A stretch of 64,000 bases of DNA from NCBI RefSeq assembly GCF_964204645.1, contig NC_134032.1:9604275-9668274 (forward strand), read 5' to 3'. The notes under the pieces were generated by a model. That model ran no database searches. It had not been told where the DNA came from and saw only the letters and a program-made list of their open reading frames with translations. A program made the position numbers and the translations under genes. The stretch comes from Tubulanus polymorphus (taxonomy: Eukaryota > Nemertea > Palaeonemertea > Tubulaniformes > Tubulanidae). Of the stretch, positions 34,267 through 45,935 are shown one piece after another (the stretch's first letter is position 1; every line of letters begins with the position of its first letter).

Positions 34267-37200
34267 ATGACATCGACAATTTCAACCGTCCTGACACTTC
34301 TAGCGGCCGCCATAGCCCTGGTCAATGCACAGGTATAGTCTACAATATCAAAGATAATGTTTCTCATTTCCTTCAGTTTCTCCTTTACGTACAGCATTCA
34401 ATTAGCTCTGAAGTTAAAACGACGGAATCCGAAAGAATGTTATAATACAACATAGTTTAACTAAATGTGGTAAATTCGACTGAAATAAAACTGGTTTAAT
34501 ACTTTAGGAACAAGAGTCTGGTTTTTATCATCAAGTTATTGCTAATACGGGTATTCTTTTGAGTTGAGATTTCTTAAACTTACCTCAGTGATATACTAAA
34601 CAATCTCAATAATGCCACTGAATAATGGATAAAAAGTTGTTTTTTTTTTCATTCAACTGATTTCGTTAAATTTCTTTTAGCAATTGAGTCCGGCCGAATT
34701 CAGACGTTATATGGGTGAGACTGCTTTTCTTTAATGCAAATGAACAAACACCATCAATTTCCTCCCATATTCCATATGTAATGAATTAGATATTCAATCC
34801 TATCCTTTTTATGTAGCTCGTGATATACACATGTTACGACATTCTTTCAGAGGAAAATCCGGAAGAATTTTCGGGCGAATTCGAAGGCGATATCATCGTA
34901 GACAGCGCATCATCGGTAAGATATCAATGCCACCGATTTTTTCCGCAGTAATATTTGCACGGATGTAATTTAAAATTCATAATTTTGGTTCGTTTATGTT
35001 TTAGTTCAGGAATGCGATTGTCGGAGCTCGAAAGTGGACTAACGGAATCGTCCCTTACGACATCAGTTCAATGTGTACGTACATATACTACTTTTGTCAT
35101 TTTAACTTACAAATCAAAATCAAGACGCTTCAAAAACATCCGGTTAGACATTCATAGAAGTGGTCAGTCTGGGCGATCCCTTTTCGAAGGGTGCCGACTA
35201 AATGCCGATAATGTCTGCAGTTCATTTTGGATAATGTATGCCTCGGGTATAGTTCTGAACGGACGATCAAAAATTGTAATGGAAGAATATCGAAGTTCTG
35301 AGGGATGCAGGTTCAGGCAGACTTTGAAATCCTGCTGTCAAACACAATTTAGTTCATGAAATGAAGAAAAAGCTGTTATAAATTGTTTTCTTCAGCTGCA
35401 AACGCGCAACAGCGAATCCGTACTGCTTTAAATGCTTTTGAAAACGCGATTGGACCCGATTGCATTCAATTCGTGGAGAGGACTAATCAACGAAATTACA
35501 TCAGGGTTTACAACGGTGCTGGGTAAGTCGTCACCGTGTCAGTATTAGAGTCGCCCCGTGCTGGGTTATAAAGTTACCTTGTGTTTGGTCGAGATATCCT
35601 GTGCCAAGTTGAGTAGGCCCATTTCACAGATATTTCTAGTTCTTTGCGAACCAGTGGTCTGTTATTCCTCTGACAGTGACATAATTCTACTCTTTACTTC
35701 ACCCCTCGACCCCCTTAATCCCGCCATTCGGAACAGTGTTAGCGATGTACTCAAGTCTCTATATATGGGAGCAGAGAATGATTAAATCGATAAGACATTT
35801 GCATATGTAAATTAGCCTTTGCGAGTTGACATTCACCACATTGCTTCCATCCTCCCTCTGCAGGGACTCGAACCTGATGGCATCGCTACACTCAGCCACG
35901 GCACGAACCCCTGCATCAGTAGACCGGGTGCGCAGGTACATGCGCAGCTTTCCGAACGAAAACTGGCGGCACCAATCAGATTGCTCGTTGTACAATCGTT
36001 GAGGCAAATTTCAAGGAAGAACTATAAATGGGAAAACCCGGGCTAAAATAAAACGGGATTTCTGATTGGCTAAAAATCACATCATCTGAACTGCGCATGT
36101 ATCTGCGCACGCGGTCGATTATGGCAGGGTCTCGTGCCGTGGCAATCTCGATGCCATCAGGTTCGAATCGCTGCCGGGGGAGGATGCATTGCTTCAGAAG
36201 TAGGTTCGAGTCCTATTTGCGATTTTCAAAAATGGCAAAATCATTTCAGTTGTTCGTCGCGAATCGGAATGTCTGGCGGAAGACAGCCATTGTCACTGCA
36301 AGAGAACGGTTGTCTGAGAACCGGTACAATCCAACACGAGTTCATGCACGCGCTCGGGTTTACGCACGAACAATGCCGCAGCGACCGAAACCGTCACATC
36401 ACCATCAACTACCAAAACATCAAGAAAGGTACATCTTAAAAAGCTGTTGACATATCAGTTACTTTTGGCTACCTCTTGACTTCAACGAAGATTCAGTAAA
36501 ATGGGGTACCCGCAAAACCAGCTATCCCGCCAGAGGTCTTGACGAGCAGTAGGTCTCCGTTGTCAAAATCATTTCATTTTCATTGAGCTTTGAACTCGAT
36601 TTCTAGACTCCCCAATCCATATATTATCACATCCCCCCAAATATACAGTACTCTCATTCTTCTACTCGGATATCGGCAAAGTTTTCACAAATAATTGATT
36701 CATTTAAGAGAAAAGTTCATTATCTATAATCAAACCTGGCGGATCCTCGCCTGCCATAAGTGGAATCCTCGATTGCCACAGTAGCAATGCGGGTACCCCA
36801 TTGAATAAGTTTGTCCTTCTAATGGAGACCATCGACGGTTTTATTGGATGAAATTGTATGTCTTTTTTTCAGGAAAATCAGGAAATTTTGTGAGAAGAAA
36901 CACCAATAATTTGCAATCTGATTATAACTATGCATCCATTATGCACTATGGGCGCTATGCGTTCAGGTAGGTTCTTAATTCGAGTACCAAGAAGTTGGGC
37001 GTTTTTATATTTTATATAAGTTGAGACCGATGGATTTTAAGATGTGTAGTCAAGGAAAAGTCTTATAATTGTTATTCTTTGTATAACTGTAGCAAAAACG
37101 GACGTCCTACTATTGTACCAAACGACCCGAACGCACGAATTGGTCTGAGAATTGGAGTGAGCCGTAACGACCTTGACACTCAACGGATCAGACGTTTCTA

Positions 37201-38663
37201 CAACTGTAATTAATCAATGAACCCCTCTTAAAATTTATAAACGTATCACTAGTTAATCCAGGAAGAAAGACACTCTAAATATTTGGATGGATATATGAAA
37301 GCTGTGGGTACTGGAGTGTGTAATGGGTAGTGTAGTGTGATCTGTGTGCATTTGTGGCCAGCACACAGATCACATTGTTCAAATTGGGGTTTGGTCCAGG
37401 ACTCGCGAGATTTTCAACAACACGGAAGTAACGTGTAATAAATGATGACTTGAATTGCATGACTACCTACCACCCCTCATTATTGTTGGAAAACTAAACG
37501 TTCGGCACTGACTAAAAATTAGTAATAACATTTTAGAAATGGCCAGAATTTTAACTTAGGTTCTATCTCATTTTTATTTTACAATTGCGATTGGTATAAA
37601 AATTTTTTAAACGGCCGTTAAGGCTTCATGTTTCGTCTGCAATTCACTGCAAATAGTTACGCAACTACGCACATTTCAGTGTTTTTGGCAGCTGTACACT
37701 CAATCGGCACTGTTCGTGACTAGCTTCACTGCGGAATTATCATTAAATAACATCGCCATATCACATCATCAACTTATATTGTGCCTTAAAACCCTAACAG
37801 CCGAAATAATTGAAATGCACACACGATTTCTATCATTGAAAATTGAGAGAGTGGCCATGTTTGTGTTTGCTGCTTCGCGTAAATCCCGCGCGGTGGCGCA
37901 TCCGCGCGGAGTGGGGCCGATACGTCTAGTTAATCAGTTGTAATTGGTTTAATAAATCTTAAGATCGTTGATCGAAATCATGGTCTTGCTTATAAGGCCC
38001 ACACGGCAAGAACGAGAAGTTCAGATAAAAGTGATCGGGCAGTGTTACGTAGAATGGCTTAACAGAGTCAATCAAAATTAGCTCAGATTGATTTTTGGTT
38101 CGAAGAATGAGAACCTAAGCTATCGTCAAGTTGCAGTCATGAAGTCACGTGACAGGATCGGAAGATTTTTTTTCAGATTGCGTGATACGCCTCAATGAAA
38201 TTATAGGTCCACATACGTAATTCGCTTGTCTTACGAATATTATAATTATCATGATAGATATATTCAAATACTCTGAATAATATCATTTTCTAAAATCATG
38301 CGCAATGAATGCCGATTTAGCGGTTGGTTAAAACAGGGAAGTGTGATTTGTACATCAGACTTTGCTTCTTCGAACCCCATGACTTTGAAGTCCTCTTGTA
38401 GATCTAAGCATTCATAGGCTTCACGACACGGTTTAGCAGTTCTTGATAAAAACTTCAATGAGGCTAAAACATTGAGAAAAGAATTGAATTTGAACTCGAC
38501 CGAAACGTAATTCATATTTCTTCGTGCATTTTCAGGCGGAGAGGGTTCGTCTTCGCGCTGTGTGGATGAGGGCGCGTCTTGTAGCGCATGGAAGAAAGAG
38601 GGCTACTGTAAAACGAACAAGTTCACTCGAGAGAACTGCAAGAAAACGTGTGGAACTTGTTAA
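34267..38663 (+). CDS. Astacin-like metalloprotease with ShKT domain (gene 3)
   Basis: Nine exons: 34267-34332, 34681-34714, 34851-34915, 35005-35074, 35396-35522, 36250-36428, 36873-36966, 37093-37205 and 38536-38663 (291 aa). It has the same domain order as genes 1 and 2: signal peptide, FEGD propeptide switch, CSSxxG, HEFMHALGFTHE, SIMHY Met-turn, ShKT. Exons 1-6 are nearly identical to gene 2; exons 7-9 differ at many codons (for example GKSGNFVRRN against GRAANFARKN). The ShKT exon is diverged and six residues shorter in its linker, but it keeps six Cys (RCVDEGASC .. KKTCGTC). Intron 8 is about 1.33 kb instead of about 0.19 kb, so it has gained about 1.1 kb. The exon-8 donor again splits a Cys codon, with TAA right after it. 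AATAAA is at 38703. Confidence 0.87.
35848..36186. repeat. Foldback element with tRNA-like ends (copy in gene 3 intron 5)
   Basis: Duplicate of 30577-30915 within the 5.27-kb unit. A few bases differ, for example CTGCCGGGGGAGG here against CTGCGGGGAGAGG, so this copy keeps the better-paired right end. Confidence 0.8.
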
Positions 38664-41245
38664 ATGACATTTTGTTTAATCATGGCGAGCTTAAACTTAT
38701 GAAATAAAGAAAATGATAGATATTTCAATTTCTAGTTTTTCATCAGCTGCTGGTGTTATTTGACTCGGTCGAATCATCAATTCTAGAATGCAGGTACCAG
38801 AACACTTTCACAAACCTGGTCACATGTCAACTTCATCTGAGACATAGTATGTCATTTCAAAATAGCAGGGCCGTCGAAACGGGGGTGGTAGGGGCGGCCA
38901 CAGCCGTCCCACTTTTTTGCTGAACTAGAAATATTTTTTTCATGTTCTTTCCTCTCATAATAAATATCAAGATTTCCATAGCCAGATTCACTCAGAATCA
39001 ATCTCAGAGCTTGGGAAAATCGAACAGAATTTGGGGGAGGACCCCTAGACCTTTTGGAAATACAGATGCGCGGCAATCACTTACTAAATCAGACCACCAA
39101 TATAAACAATAGCCGCCCCACTGAAATTTTCCTTCCGACGGCCCTGAATAGAAATGAACTGTTTAACACCGCAGGAGAAAGAGATGCGAGGGAATTTCAT
39201 TGCAGCAATGGGATTTCGTTACAGCAAAGCTTTATTGTTTGAGTCATAACATGTCTTTTATAAAACGAAAGATCCGAATTCACAGCATGGTGTAAAATAT
39301 TTGGCCGCGCTAGTATTATCGTCCGTCTCTGCTCACGGTGGTGATTGGATAGATGGCAGCAGGGGCGTTTCGGACAAATCAATTCAATACGGGTTTTTTT
39401 TTCCAAGTAGCAGAATCATTACTGCAGAAAACCCGTATGTAACTCCGTATATTTCTTTTCTTTTGGGATGGATACGTATCATTGACATAGTTTTGAAAGG
39501 ATAGCACGCCTAGAAGTAATAAATTTGTATCGCCAGGGGTCGGTGCTTGAGATTATCTCTGAATACAAATAATTCGATGAGTAAACTTCAAACAGATTGT
39601 CTCAAAAAGGTTGTTCAACTGTGGATAGAATTTTCTCTTTAAGCATTTAGTTTCTTACGTATTCTTTGTCAGCATCTTCCTTGTTGTGCATCTTCTTAGA
39701 TCATGAAAAGGCTTTTGATTCATGCATAAGTCTATACTTTGGAAAATAGCTCCATGGCATTCCAAGAAGAATTTCAACTATTATCAAAAATATACATTCA
39801 TTTATCAAGTCATGCGTTATGGTGCATTAAACTGTCAGACATTTCATTCATCTGTTGGTAAGCGTCAGGGAGAGAATTTATGACTATAAGTAATTTTCTT
39901 TATAACATTAGGATATGGAACGTTCCTTCTCTAAAAAGGATGGCGCAACACGATCTCAATATTTTGAATCTTATTGTATGAAAACCAAAAAAGCCATCAG
40001 CTAACACCGACAAGGCAAACGTTGTAGTATTTGCTAGATCCTCAGTGGGAACGGGATTTTAAGTATGTACTGATGGGAAGTATTTCTGAAAAATATATGT
40101 CGTAATTGGTCAACATATGTTCATTCTTATAACCATTATCTCCTTACATCATTTGTCTTTGAAAAAAAAAGTCATTGAAAAGAACCTCGTGTATTCACGT
40201 AGATTCCCTTAGAGATGATTTAAAGCGCCATAAGCTACAATTCACGATTGGAAATTAGAGACTTGCTGTAAATGGTTTTAACAATTCGAATTTCGACGAG
40301 AGGTGTTGAATTCGCTCAGAAAGTAAGAGCTAGGAAAAAAAGCCGAGAATGGGGTGATAGGCTAGAGGAGAAAAGACTGAGAGGCACAAGAGAGAAGAAA
40401 GAAAACTGAGGCGTATTTTTCCATAAAAAATTCTTTCCGCCAAATCTTACAAGCATCTGAATGTAATCATGGAATTTGTATATTAAGCTATAGATTATAG
40501 TCAAGTTCCAGTTCAAGATCAAGTTCTAGTTATAGTTTATTCATCATAATCAAGTGACATGGTCGTCAATGAACAACGAATCAGTAGAGAAAGAAAACAA
40601 TATGTACACATGTAAACTACCAGAATTACAAAAATATTTACAGGAAAAAGTGCACGATGATCACACATGTGCTTTTGGGCTGTACCGAATTAGGCTCCGG
40701 CCAATCGTTCACACGTGTACCAAACGGGCCTGTGCCCGGCCAAAAGCGTCTGACCAGGTCCGAGACAAATCTTAGCACAGGTCAAACTATTGCATCTATT
40801 CCGGAAATGGGTCACTTCGCTTTATCACAGCAATGAGTGAATGGTTTACTGGTGAATGCGCTTCATTATTATTATTTATTTATTTATTGCTCCATATACA
40901 TTACATACAGTGAGCACAGATAATGCTCGTTACAAAATTGGCGATTAATCAGCGACCGAATGTCGAAAAAACAATACAACAACTGAGTTACATAAACAGT
41001 ACAACAACTGAGCTACATATTTCACAGTATGATCAGGCACGGGACAAATCCGTGTCAAATCGTCTCCGCGTGACCGCGGCTTACGCGTCGATGACGTAAT
41101 AATACAGTTTAGGTTCGCAGGTGCAGCTTGTTTTATTTCTAATCTATTCGTCCGGTCAAACGAATGTTTCAGTTCACATGGCGTATCGCTACATAGCAGC
41201 CGGGAAGCTCGCGGAAGTCACGTCCGAACTGCTATCCGTACGGTC
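38664..41245. other. Intergenic DNA between astacin genes 3 and 4
   Basis: Contains a MITE-like element (38866-39146) and AT-rich DNA. No gene is supported. The ORFs at 39197-39504 and 40554-40775 have no domain and no splice context. Confidence 0.5.
38866..39146. repeat. MITE-like element, CAGGGCCGTCG termini
   Basis: Begins CAGGGCCGTCGAAAC and ends TTCCGACGGCCCTG (inverted termini). Internal GGGGCGGCCACAGCCGTCCC and ACTTTTTTGCT match the element at 18865-19131. 281 bp, non-coding. Confidence 0.7.
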
Positions 41246-41253
41246 TATATAAA
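41246..41253 (+). promoter_or_regulatory. TATA box, astacin gene 4
   Basis: TATATAAA followed by CCTACCTTAC, 61 bp upstream of the ATG; the promoter block is kept although the coding region is broken. Confidence 0.7.
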
Positions 41254-41306
41254 CCTACCTTACTTTTACCGGTCACATGTCGGCAGCTTAGTCAACAGCA
41301 ACAGAA

Positions 41307-44203
41307 ATGACAATTTCAACAGTCCTGACACTTCTGGCGGCCGCCATAGCCATGGCTAATGCGCAGGTAAAGGCTTAAATTTCAACCTTCAAATTCTAAT
41401 TAAGTTAAAACAACAGCAAAAAGAATGAATAATACATGAATATTCTTTACTTTAGCCTAAAATCCTACTGCAAGAATGATATCATAGTCTTAATGACTGG
41501 GGGTGGTAAAACGCTTTGAAAACGACTAATCTTGAAAGACTTGACTACCCGAAAATACTCAAATAATCTCAATAATGCATCTTAAGTGAATAACGAATGA
41601 AAATAGTTCATTGAATCAATCTATCTAATTTCTTTTAGCAATTGAGTCCGGCCGAATTTCAAAGTTATAAGGGTAAGACGATTCTTCATTTGTAAATTAA
41701 ATGACCGAGTTTTCAACTTCTTTCATGGCATACTTAAGATGGGTTGAATTTAACCATCAGGTCTATCTTTTTGAAGTAGATCAGTATCCATCTTCTTTAA
41801 TCTCTAATGTATATTTTTCAGAGTCGAATCCGGAGGAATTCTCGGGCGCATTCGAAGGCGATATCGTCATAGACAGCGCACCTGCGGTAAGAAATAATGC
41901 CACAGATTTGATTCCTGGTTCAGCTGCGAGGGTTTAATTCAAAACTCTTAATATCAATACGTTCATTTCATAGTTCAGAAATGCGCTTGTCGGAAGTAAA
42001 AGATGGACTGACGGAATCGACCCTTACGACGTCAGCAAAATGTGTACGTACTAAAACTAGTTTCTACTTTCGTCATTGAACTTGAAAATTAAGAATAGAC
42101 CCATCAACTGGAAATACGCCCTGACACATTCGCCATAGTACTAAGAAGTGTCTCGATCACTTTTTGGACGTGTGCAGATAAATCTTTGATATCTGGTGAT
42201 TGTGGTTCATTCTCAATTGAAAAAGTATCTCAGATTAGGTCTTGAAAGTGTGGATTGTCATCTAAAGTGTGCCGATTAAATAGTTACGTTAGTTTCAATT
42301 AAGAATGTCTCAAACAAAGTCTTAAGCGGTAGATCATCGATCTTCCGTGGGATGCGGGGTCCAGGTTACAACTTTAAAACCTCACCGTCGAACACAACAT
42401 AGTTGAAATAACCAAAGTTCTTTTGTATTTCATTTCTATCAGCTGCAAACGCGCAAAAGCGAATTCGTTCCGCTTTAAATGCTTTTCAGAGAGCGATTGG
42501 ACCCAATGCGTCCAATTCGTGGAGAGAACCAATGAAAAAAACTACATCGAAGTTCTTAGCGGATCTGGGTAAGTCGTCCCCGTGTCACTAGAGTATCATT
42601 TTGTTGGGTCTAGTGCCCTCTGCTGAACTGGGTAGAGCTATACTCCGGAGATACTTTATATCTCTTGAATCAGTGGTCCGATATCATGGCACAGGCAAGA
42701 CTCCTTATTTCATCCCTCAGACTCATTGAGCGCCACTATTAAGGATGAAATAATAAACAGGTTGGAGGTTCATGTTCCTCTGCTGAGTGGGCCTTGCTGG
42801 TTCGAGGTTCCCTTATCCTTAAATCGAAGCAGAGAAGCTAAGGAAACTCTACCGCTAGCGGACCTCGAACCCACAAATCTGAATCCTTTGGCCACCATGC
42901 CTAAGTCAACAAATATCTTACATATGTGAATCAAGCTGAATTGGAAGTTGGTTCGAGTCCAATATCTTGTCAGAATCATTTCAGTTGTACGTCGGTGGTC
43001 GAAATGACTGACAGAGGAAGGCAGAGAATATCTCTCTGAATGAGAGGGGTTGTCTGGGAACTGCAACACGAGTTCAATCACGTGCTCGGTTTTACTCACG
43101 AACAATGCCGCAAAGACCGAGACGATCACGTCACTATTAAATACGAAAACATCGCTAAAGGTAGGCCTACATTTTTCACAAGACACAAGTCGAAAATGTA
43201 TATTACATGTTATAAGGGGTTAGTAGGGGTCTGTTCAAAAATCCATGATTTAAACAATAGTGATGATTCACCAGGTCCTGGAAGTGGTTGTATCCATATC
43301 TCCGAAACGCTCTACGAATAGTGTAACCATTGGCGGTACATCAGATACACTGAGTGTCTCGCTGAAGGTGATGACCGAATTACCGATAACTTCAACGACG
43401 AATAGCTACTTTTTCGGGGTTTTCTCGAGCAGTTTCCTGTCGGCAGCTGGAAAAAGCTGGCTAGAAAACGCTCGTGAAACCAGCCTTAACGGTAGTTACC
43501 GATGATACGTAGCTGTCTCATTCTCGGTGACATCGACGAATCGGTAAATTGATCACTAACCAAAAGATGACTCTACCATATATTTTCAGCGAACGCGCCA
43601 AATTTCGCGAAGAAGAAGAAGACCTATAACCTGAAATCTGACTACAACTATGCATCCATTATGCACTATGGACGCTACGCATTCAGGTAGGCACTGAATT
43701 CGAGCACCAAGAATTCTTTACTCTGTAATGCCGAGATTTTCATTCAATTTTGCGTAATCTTTTTATCGTATCTGGAGCAAAAATGGAAATCCTGCTATCG
43801 TACCCAAAGACCCGAAGGCTCGAATAGGCGTGAGAGCCGGAGTCAAACGTGGCGACCCGGATGCTCAACGAATCCGACGTTTCTACAGATGTAATTAATA
43901 AGTCAACCCTGTTGAAATTGATTAGCACTAGTTCATCAGGGGTCGATTGCTCAAAAGTTACCAAACTCCTAAAGTGTTCTTTAGACACGATAAGCTCGGT
44001 CGATCAAAAGTTATCGTGCCTTTAAATAATTGACCAGTCAAAATATCCTCTTCTATACATACTTTTTTATTTTAGGCGAAGATCTGTAGTGTTCGTAATC
44101 TTGTGAGGAAAAGGACACGTCTTGCAAAAATGGAAGAAAGCTGGCTACGGCGAAACGAACAAGTTCAATTAAGAAAATGCAAGGAAACGTGTGGAATTAT
44201 TGA
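41307..44203 (+). pseudogene. Astacin-like gene 4, broken in exons 5, 6 and 9
   Basis: Exons parallel genes 1-3: 41307-41366, 41639-41672, 41822-41886, 41974-42043, 42443-about 42569, 42985-43160, 43590-43686, 43778-43890 and about 44076-44203. Signal peptide, FEGD, the first catalytic exon and all checked splice sites are intact. Exon 5 has lost one base at about 42505 (CCCAATGCG where the others read CCCGATTGCG). Exon 6 has an extra base near 43035 giving TGA, and lacks about 8 bp just before the zinc site. The zinc site itself still reads HEFNHVLGFTHE, and the SIMHY Met-turn is intact. The ShKT exon has in-frame TAG and TAA and has lost Cys positions. Exons 7 and 8 remain open. The decay is therefore recent and uneven. 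Sequencing error is unlikely to explain several separate lesions. Confidence 0.8.
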
Positions 44204-44800
44204 GTAAAATCTTGTTAAAACCTAACAATAAACGCATAGAATACATCTAAAAAGTCAACTATTTCAAGAGTTTTTTTTTTTGCTGGTTTGATTTGACTCC
44301 ACATGAAACGGCAGACTTTCAAAAACTGATGTGAATTTTACCCTGAGACTGTTCTATTGAAAATGCACTTCACTTCAGACACCAGACATAAAATCGACAA
44401 ACACTTTATCAGCACGCTTTCAAAAAGTGATCATCCATACTTAATATATCTGTGCAGCTCAGGCATTTTAATTGAAAAATGAATTACACCGCTAACACCA
44501 GATATTAGACATTCTATCAGCAAGCATACTATTGAAAAAGGGATCCTCGATATACGTCAACTGCATATGGCCCAACTGCTTTACTTAACAACTGTAAGAC
44601 ATCTAATGAGTTTAACCAGGCACACGGCGTTACAGGATATCGCCAAATTTTAAACTTCAGAATTTTCTCATTCAGTGCCGGAAATTGTAGCCTATGTCCA
44701 CCATTCTTCAGGTTATTTGCAATAACCTTCTTTTAGTAAGCGTAACTTCACTTACGGCCCTTTGAATCTGCCTCGCAATGCGCAAGATACGATAAAACAT

Positions 44801-44900
44801 CACAGGCTGAGGCTGAGGCTGAGGCTGAGGCTGAGGCTGAGGCTTAGGAGGCGGAGGCAGAAGCCGAGACAGAGGCAGAAGCAGAAGCAGAGGCAGGGTA
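44801..44900 (+). repeat. GAGGCT hexamer microsatellite
   Basis: About eight to nine near-perfect CTGAGG/GAGGCT units, grading into GGCAGA-type variants to about 44900. Confidence 0.9.
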
Positions 44901-45754
44901 CAATCTGGAAGATTTTAACGAAAAGGGGAATTTCATGGCGGCAGCGATACGTTACCGCAGAACTTATCGCCGGGATAGAAAAATTACATCCTTGAAAAGC
45001 AAATGCTCAGTATACATCATAAGTGTAAGTTATAGAACGATTATGTTTAAACATAACGGCATTATTTCTAATTGAATGTCTAGTGTACGTGTGCTGTTGA
45101 AATAAAACGGAGTCATTTGCAGCTGTGTTTTAGAGGTTTGCAATACACGCGCTCGTGTATAATTGGCGCTTTGCTCTCGCCGCGTGAGAGGAGAGCGGGA
45201 GACAGAGCTTCGCGTGACAGTACCGCACAGCTAGCCGTCACAACACAACGCTCCATATGGACGTTAGAAACAAATACACTTATAAGTATATATTCATAAA
45301 TGTCAATATGAATATTCTCGTTCATGGATACGGTTCAATAATTGAGATTTGAATAGATAAAGCGCTGGCGTAGCGAAGTTTTTTAAGTTGCGTCACCAGG
45401 GGGTGGTGTGTACGTAAGATTACCTCTAAAAGTGATTATTCTTAAGGTAAGTTAATGCGTTATATTTCAAAAGATATGTTTGTCTAAATTAAGTTTGTAG
45501 TCTAGCGTCGTTCTAAACCAGATGTTTTCATTGGGTTTAAAAAGAAATTAAAGTAATTATCGTAGGACCGTCATTAGCCTGGGCCTGTCTCATAACCCAT
45601 AATGTTGCAACTGTGAAATAATTTCGGTTACAAAAAAACCTTCTTCGAAGCTCTTAATTTCGGGACCAAATTTGCTCTTCCTAAATCCTCTTCTTGTTGT
45701 CTATAGAACTATGAGCCTATATATACGGGTATTAGATTTTAGATGGGCAATATA

Positions 45755-45935
45755 TAACGAAAATGAGCTTAGTCTGGAATTAAGTTTTAGATTGGTTAAA
45801 GAACCAAATGAGCTTAGACCAGCATTAAGTTTTAGATCGGTTGTAGAACCAAAATTAGCTTAGACTTGTATTAAATTTTGAGATTTGCAGTAGAACCGAT
45901 ATGAGCTTAGGCTGGCCGAAAGTTTTTGTTTGGTT
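45755..45935 (+). repeat. Minisatellite, about 46-bp unit, four copies
   Basis: Units centre on AAATGAGCTTAGACCAGCAT and AAGTTTTAGATCGGTTGTAG. Single diverged copies occur at about 26728-26775 and 32003-32050 (3' of astacin genes 1 and 2) and near 47650-47720. Confidence 0.7.

Larger units (their letters stand above)
31150..36420 (+). repeat. 5.27-kb direct repeat, unit B
   Basis: Second copy of unit A, running from exon 6 of gene 2 to exon 6 of gene 3. Identity ends at about 36420, where gene 3 reads AACATCAAGAAAGG while genes 1 and 2 read AACATTCAACGAGG. Confidence 0.9.
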
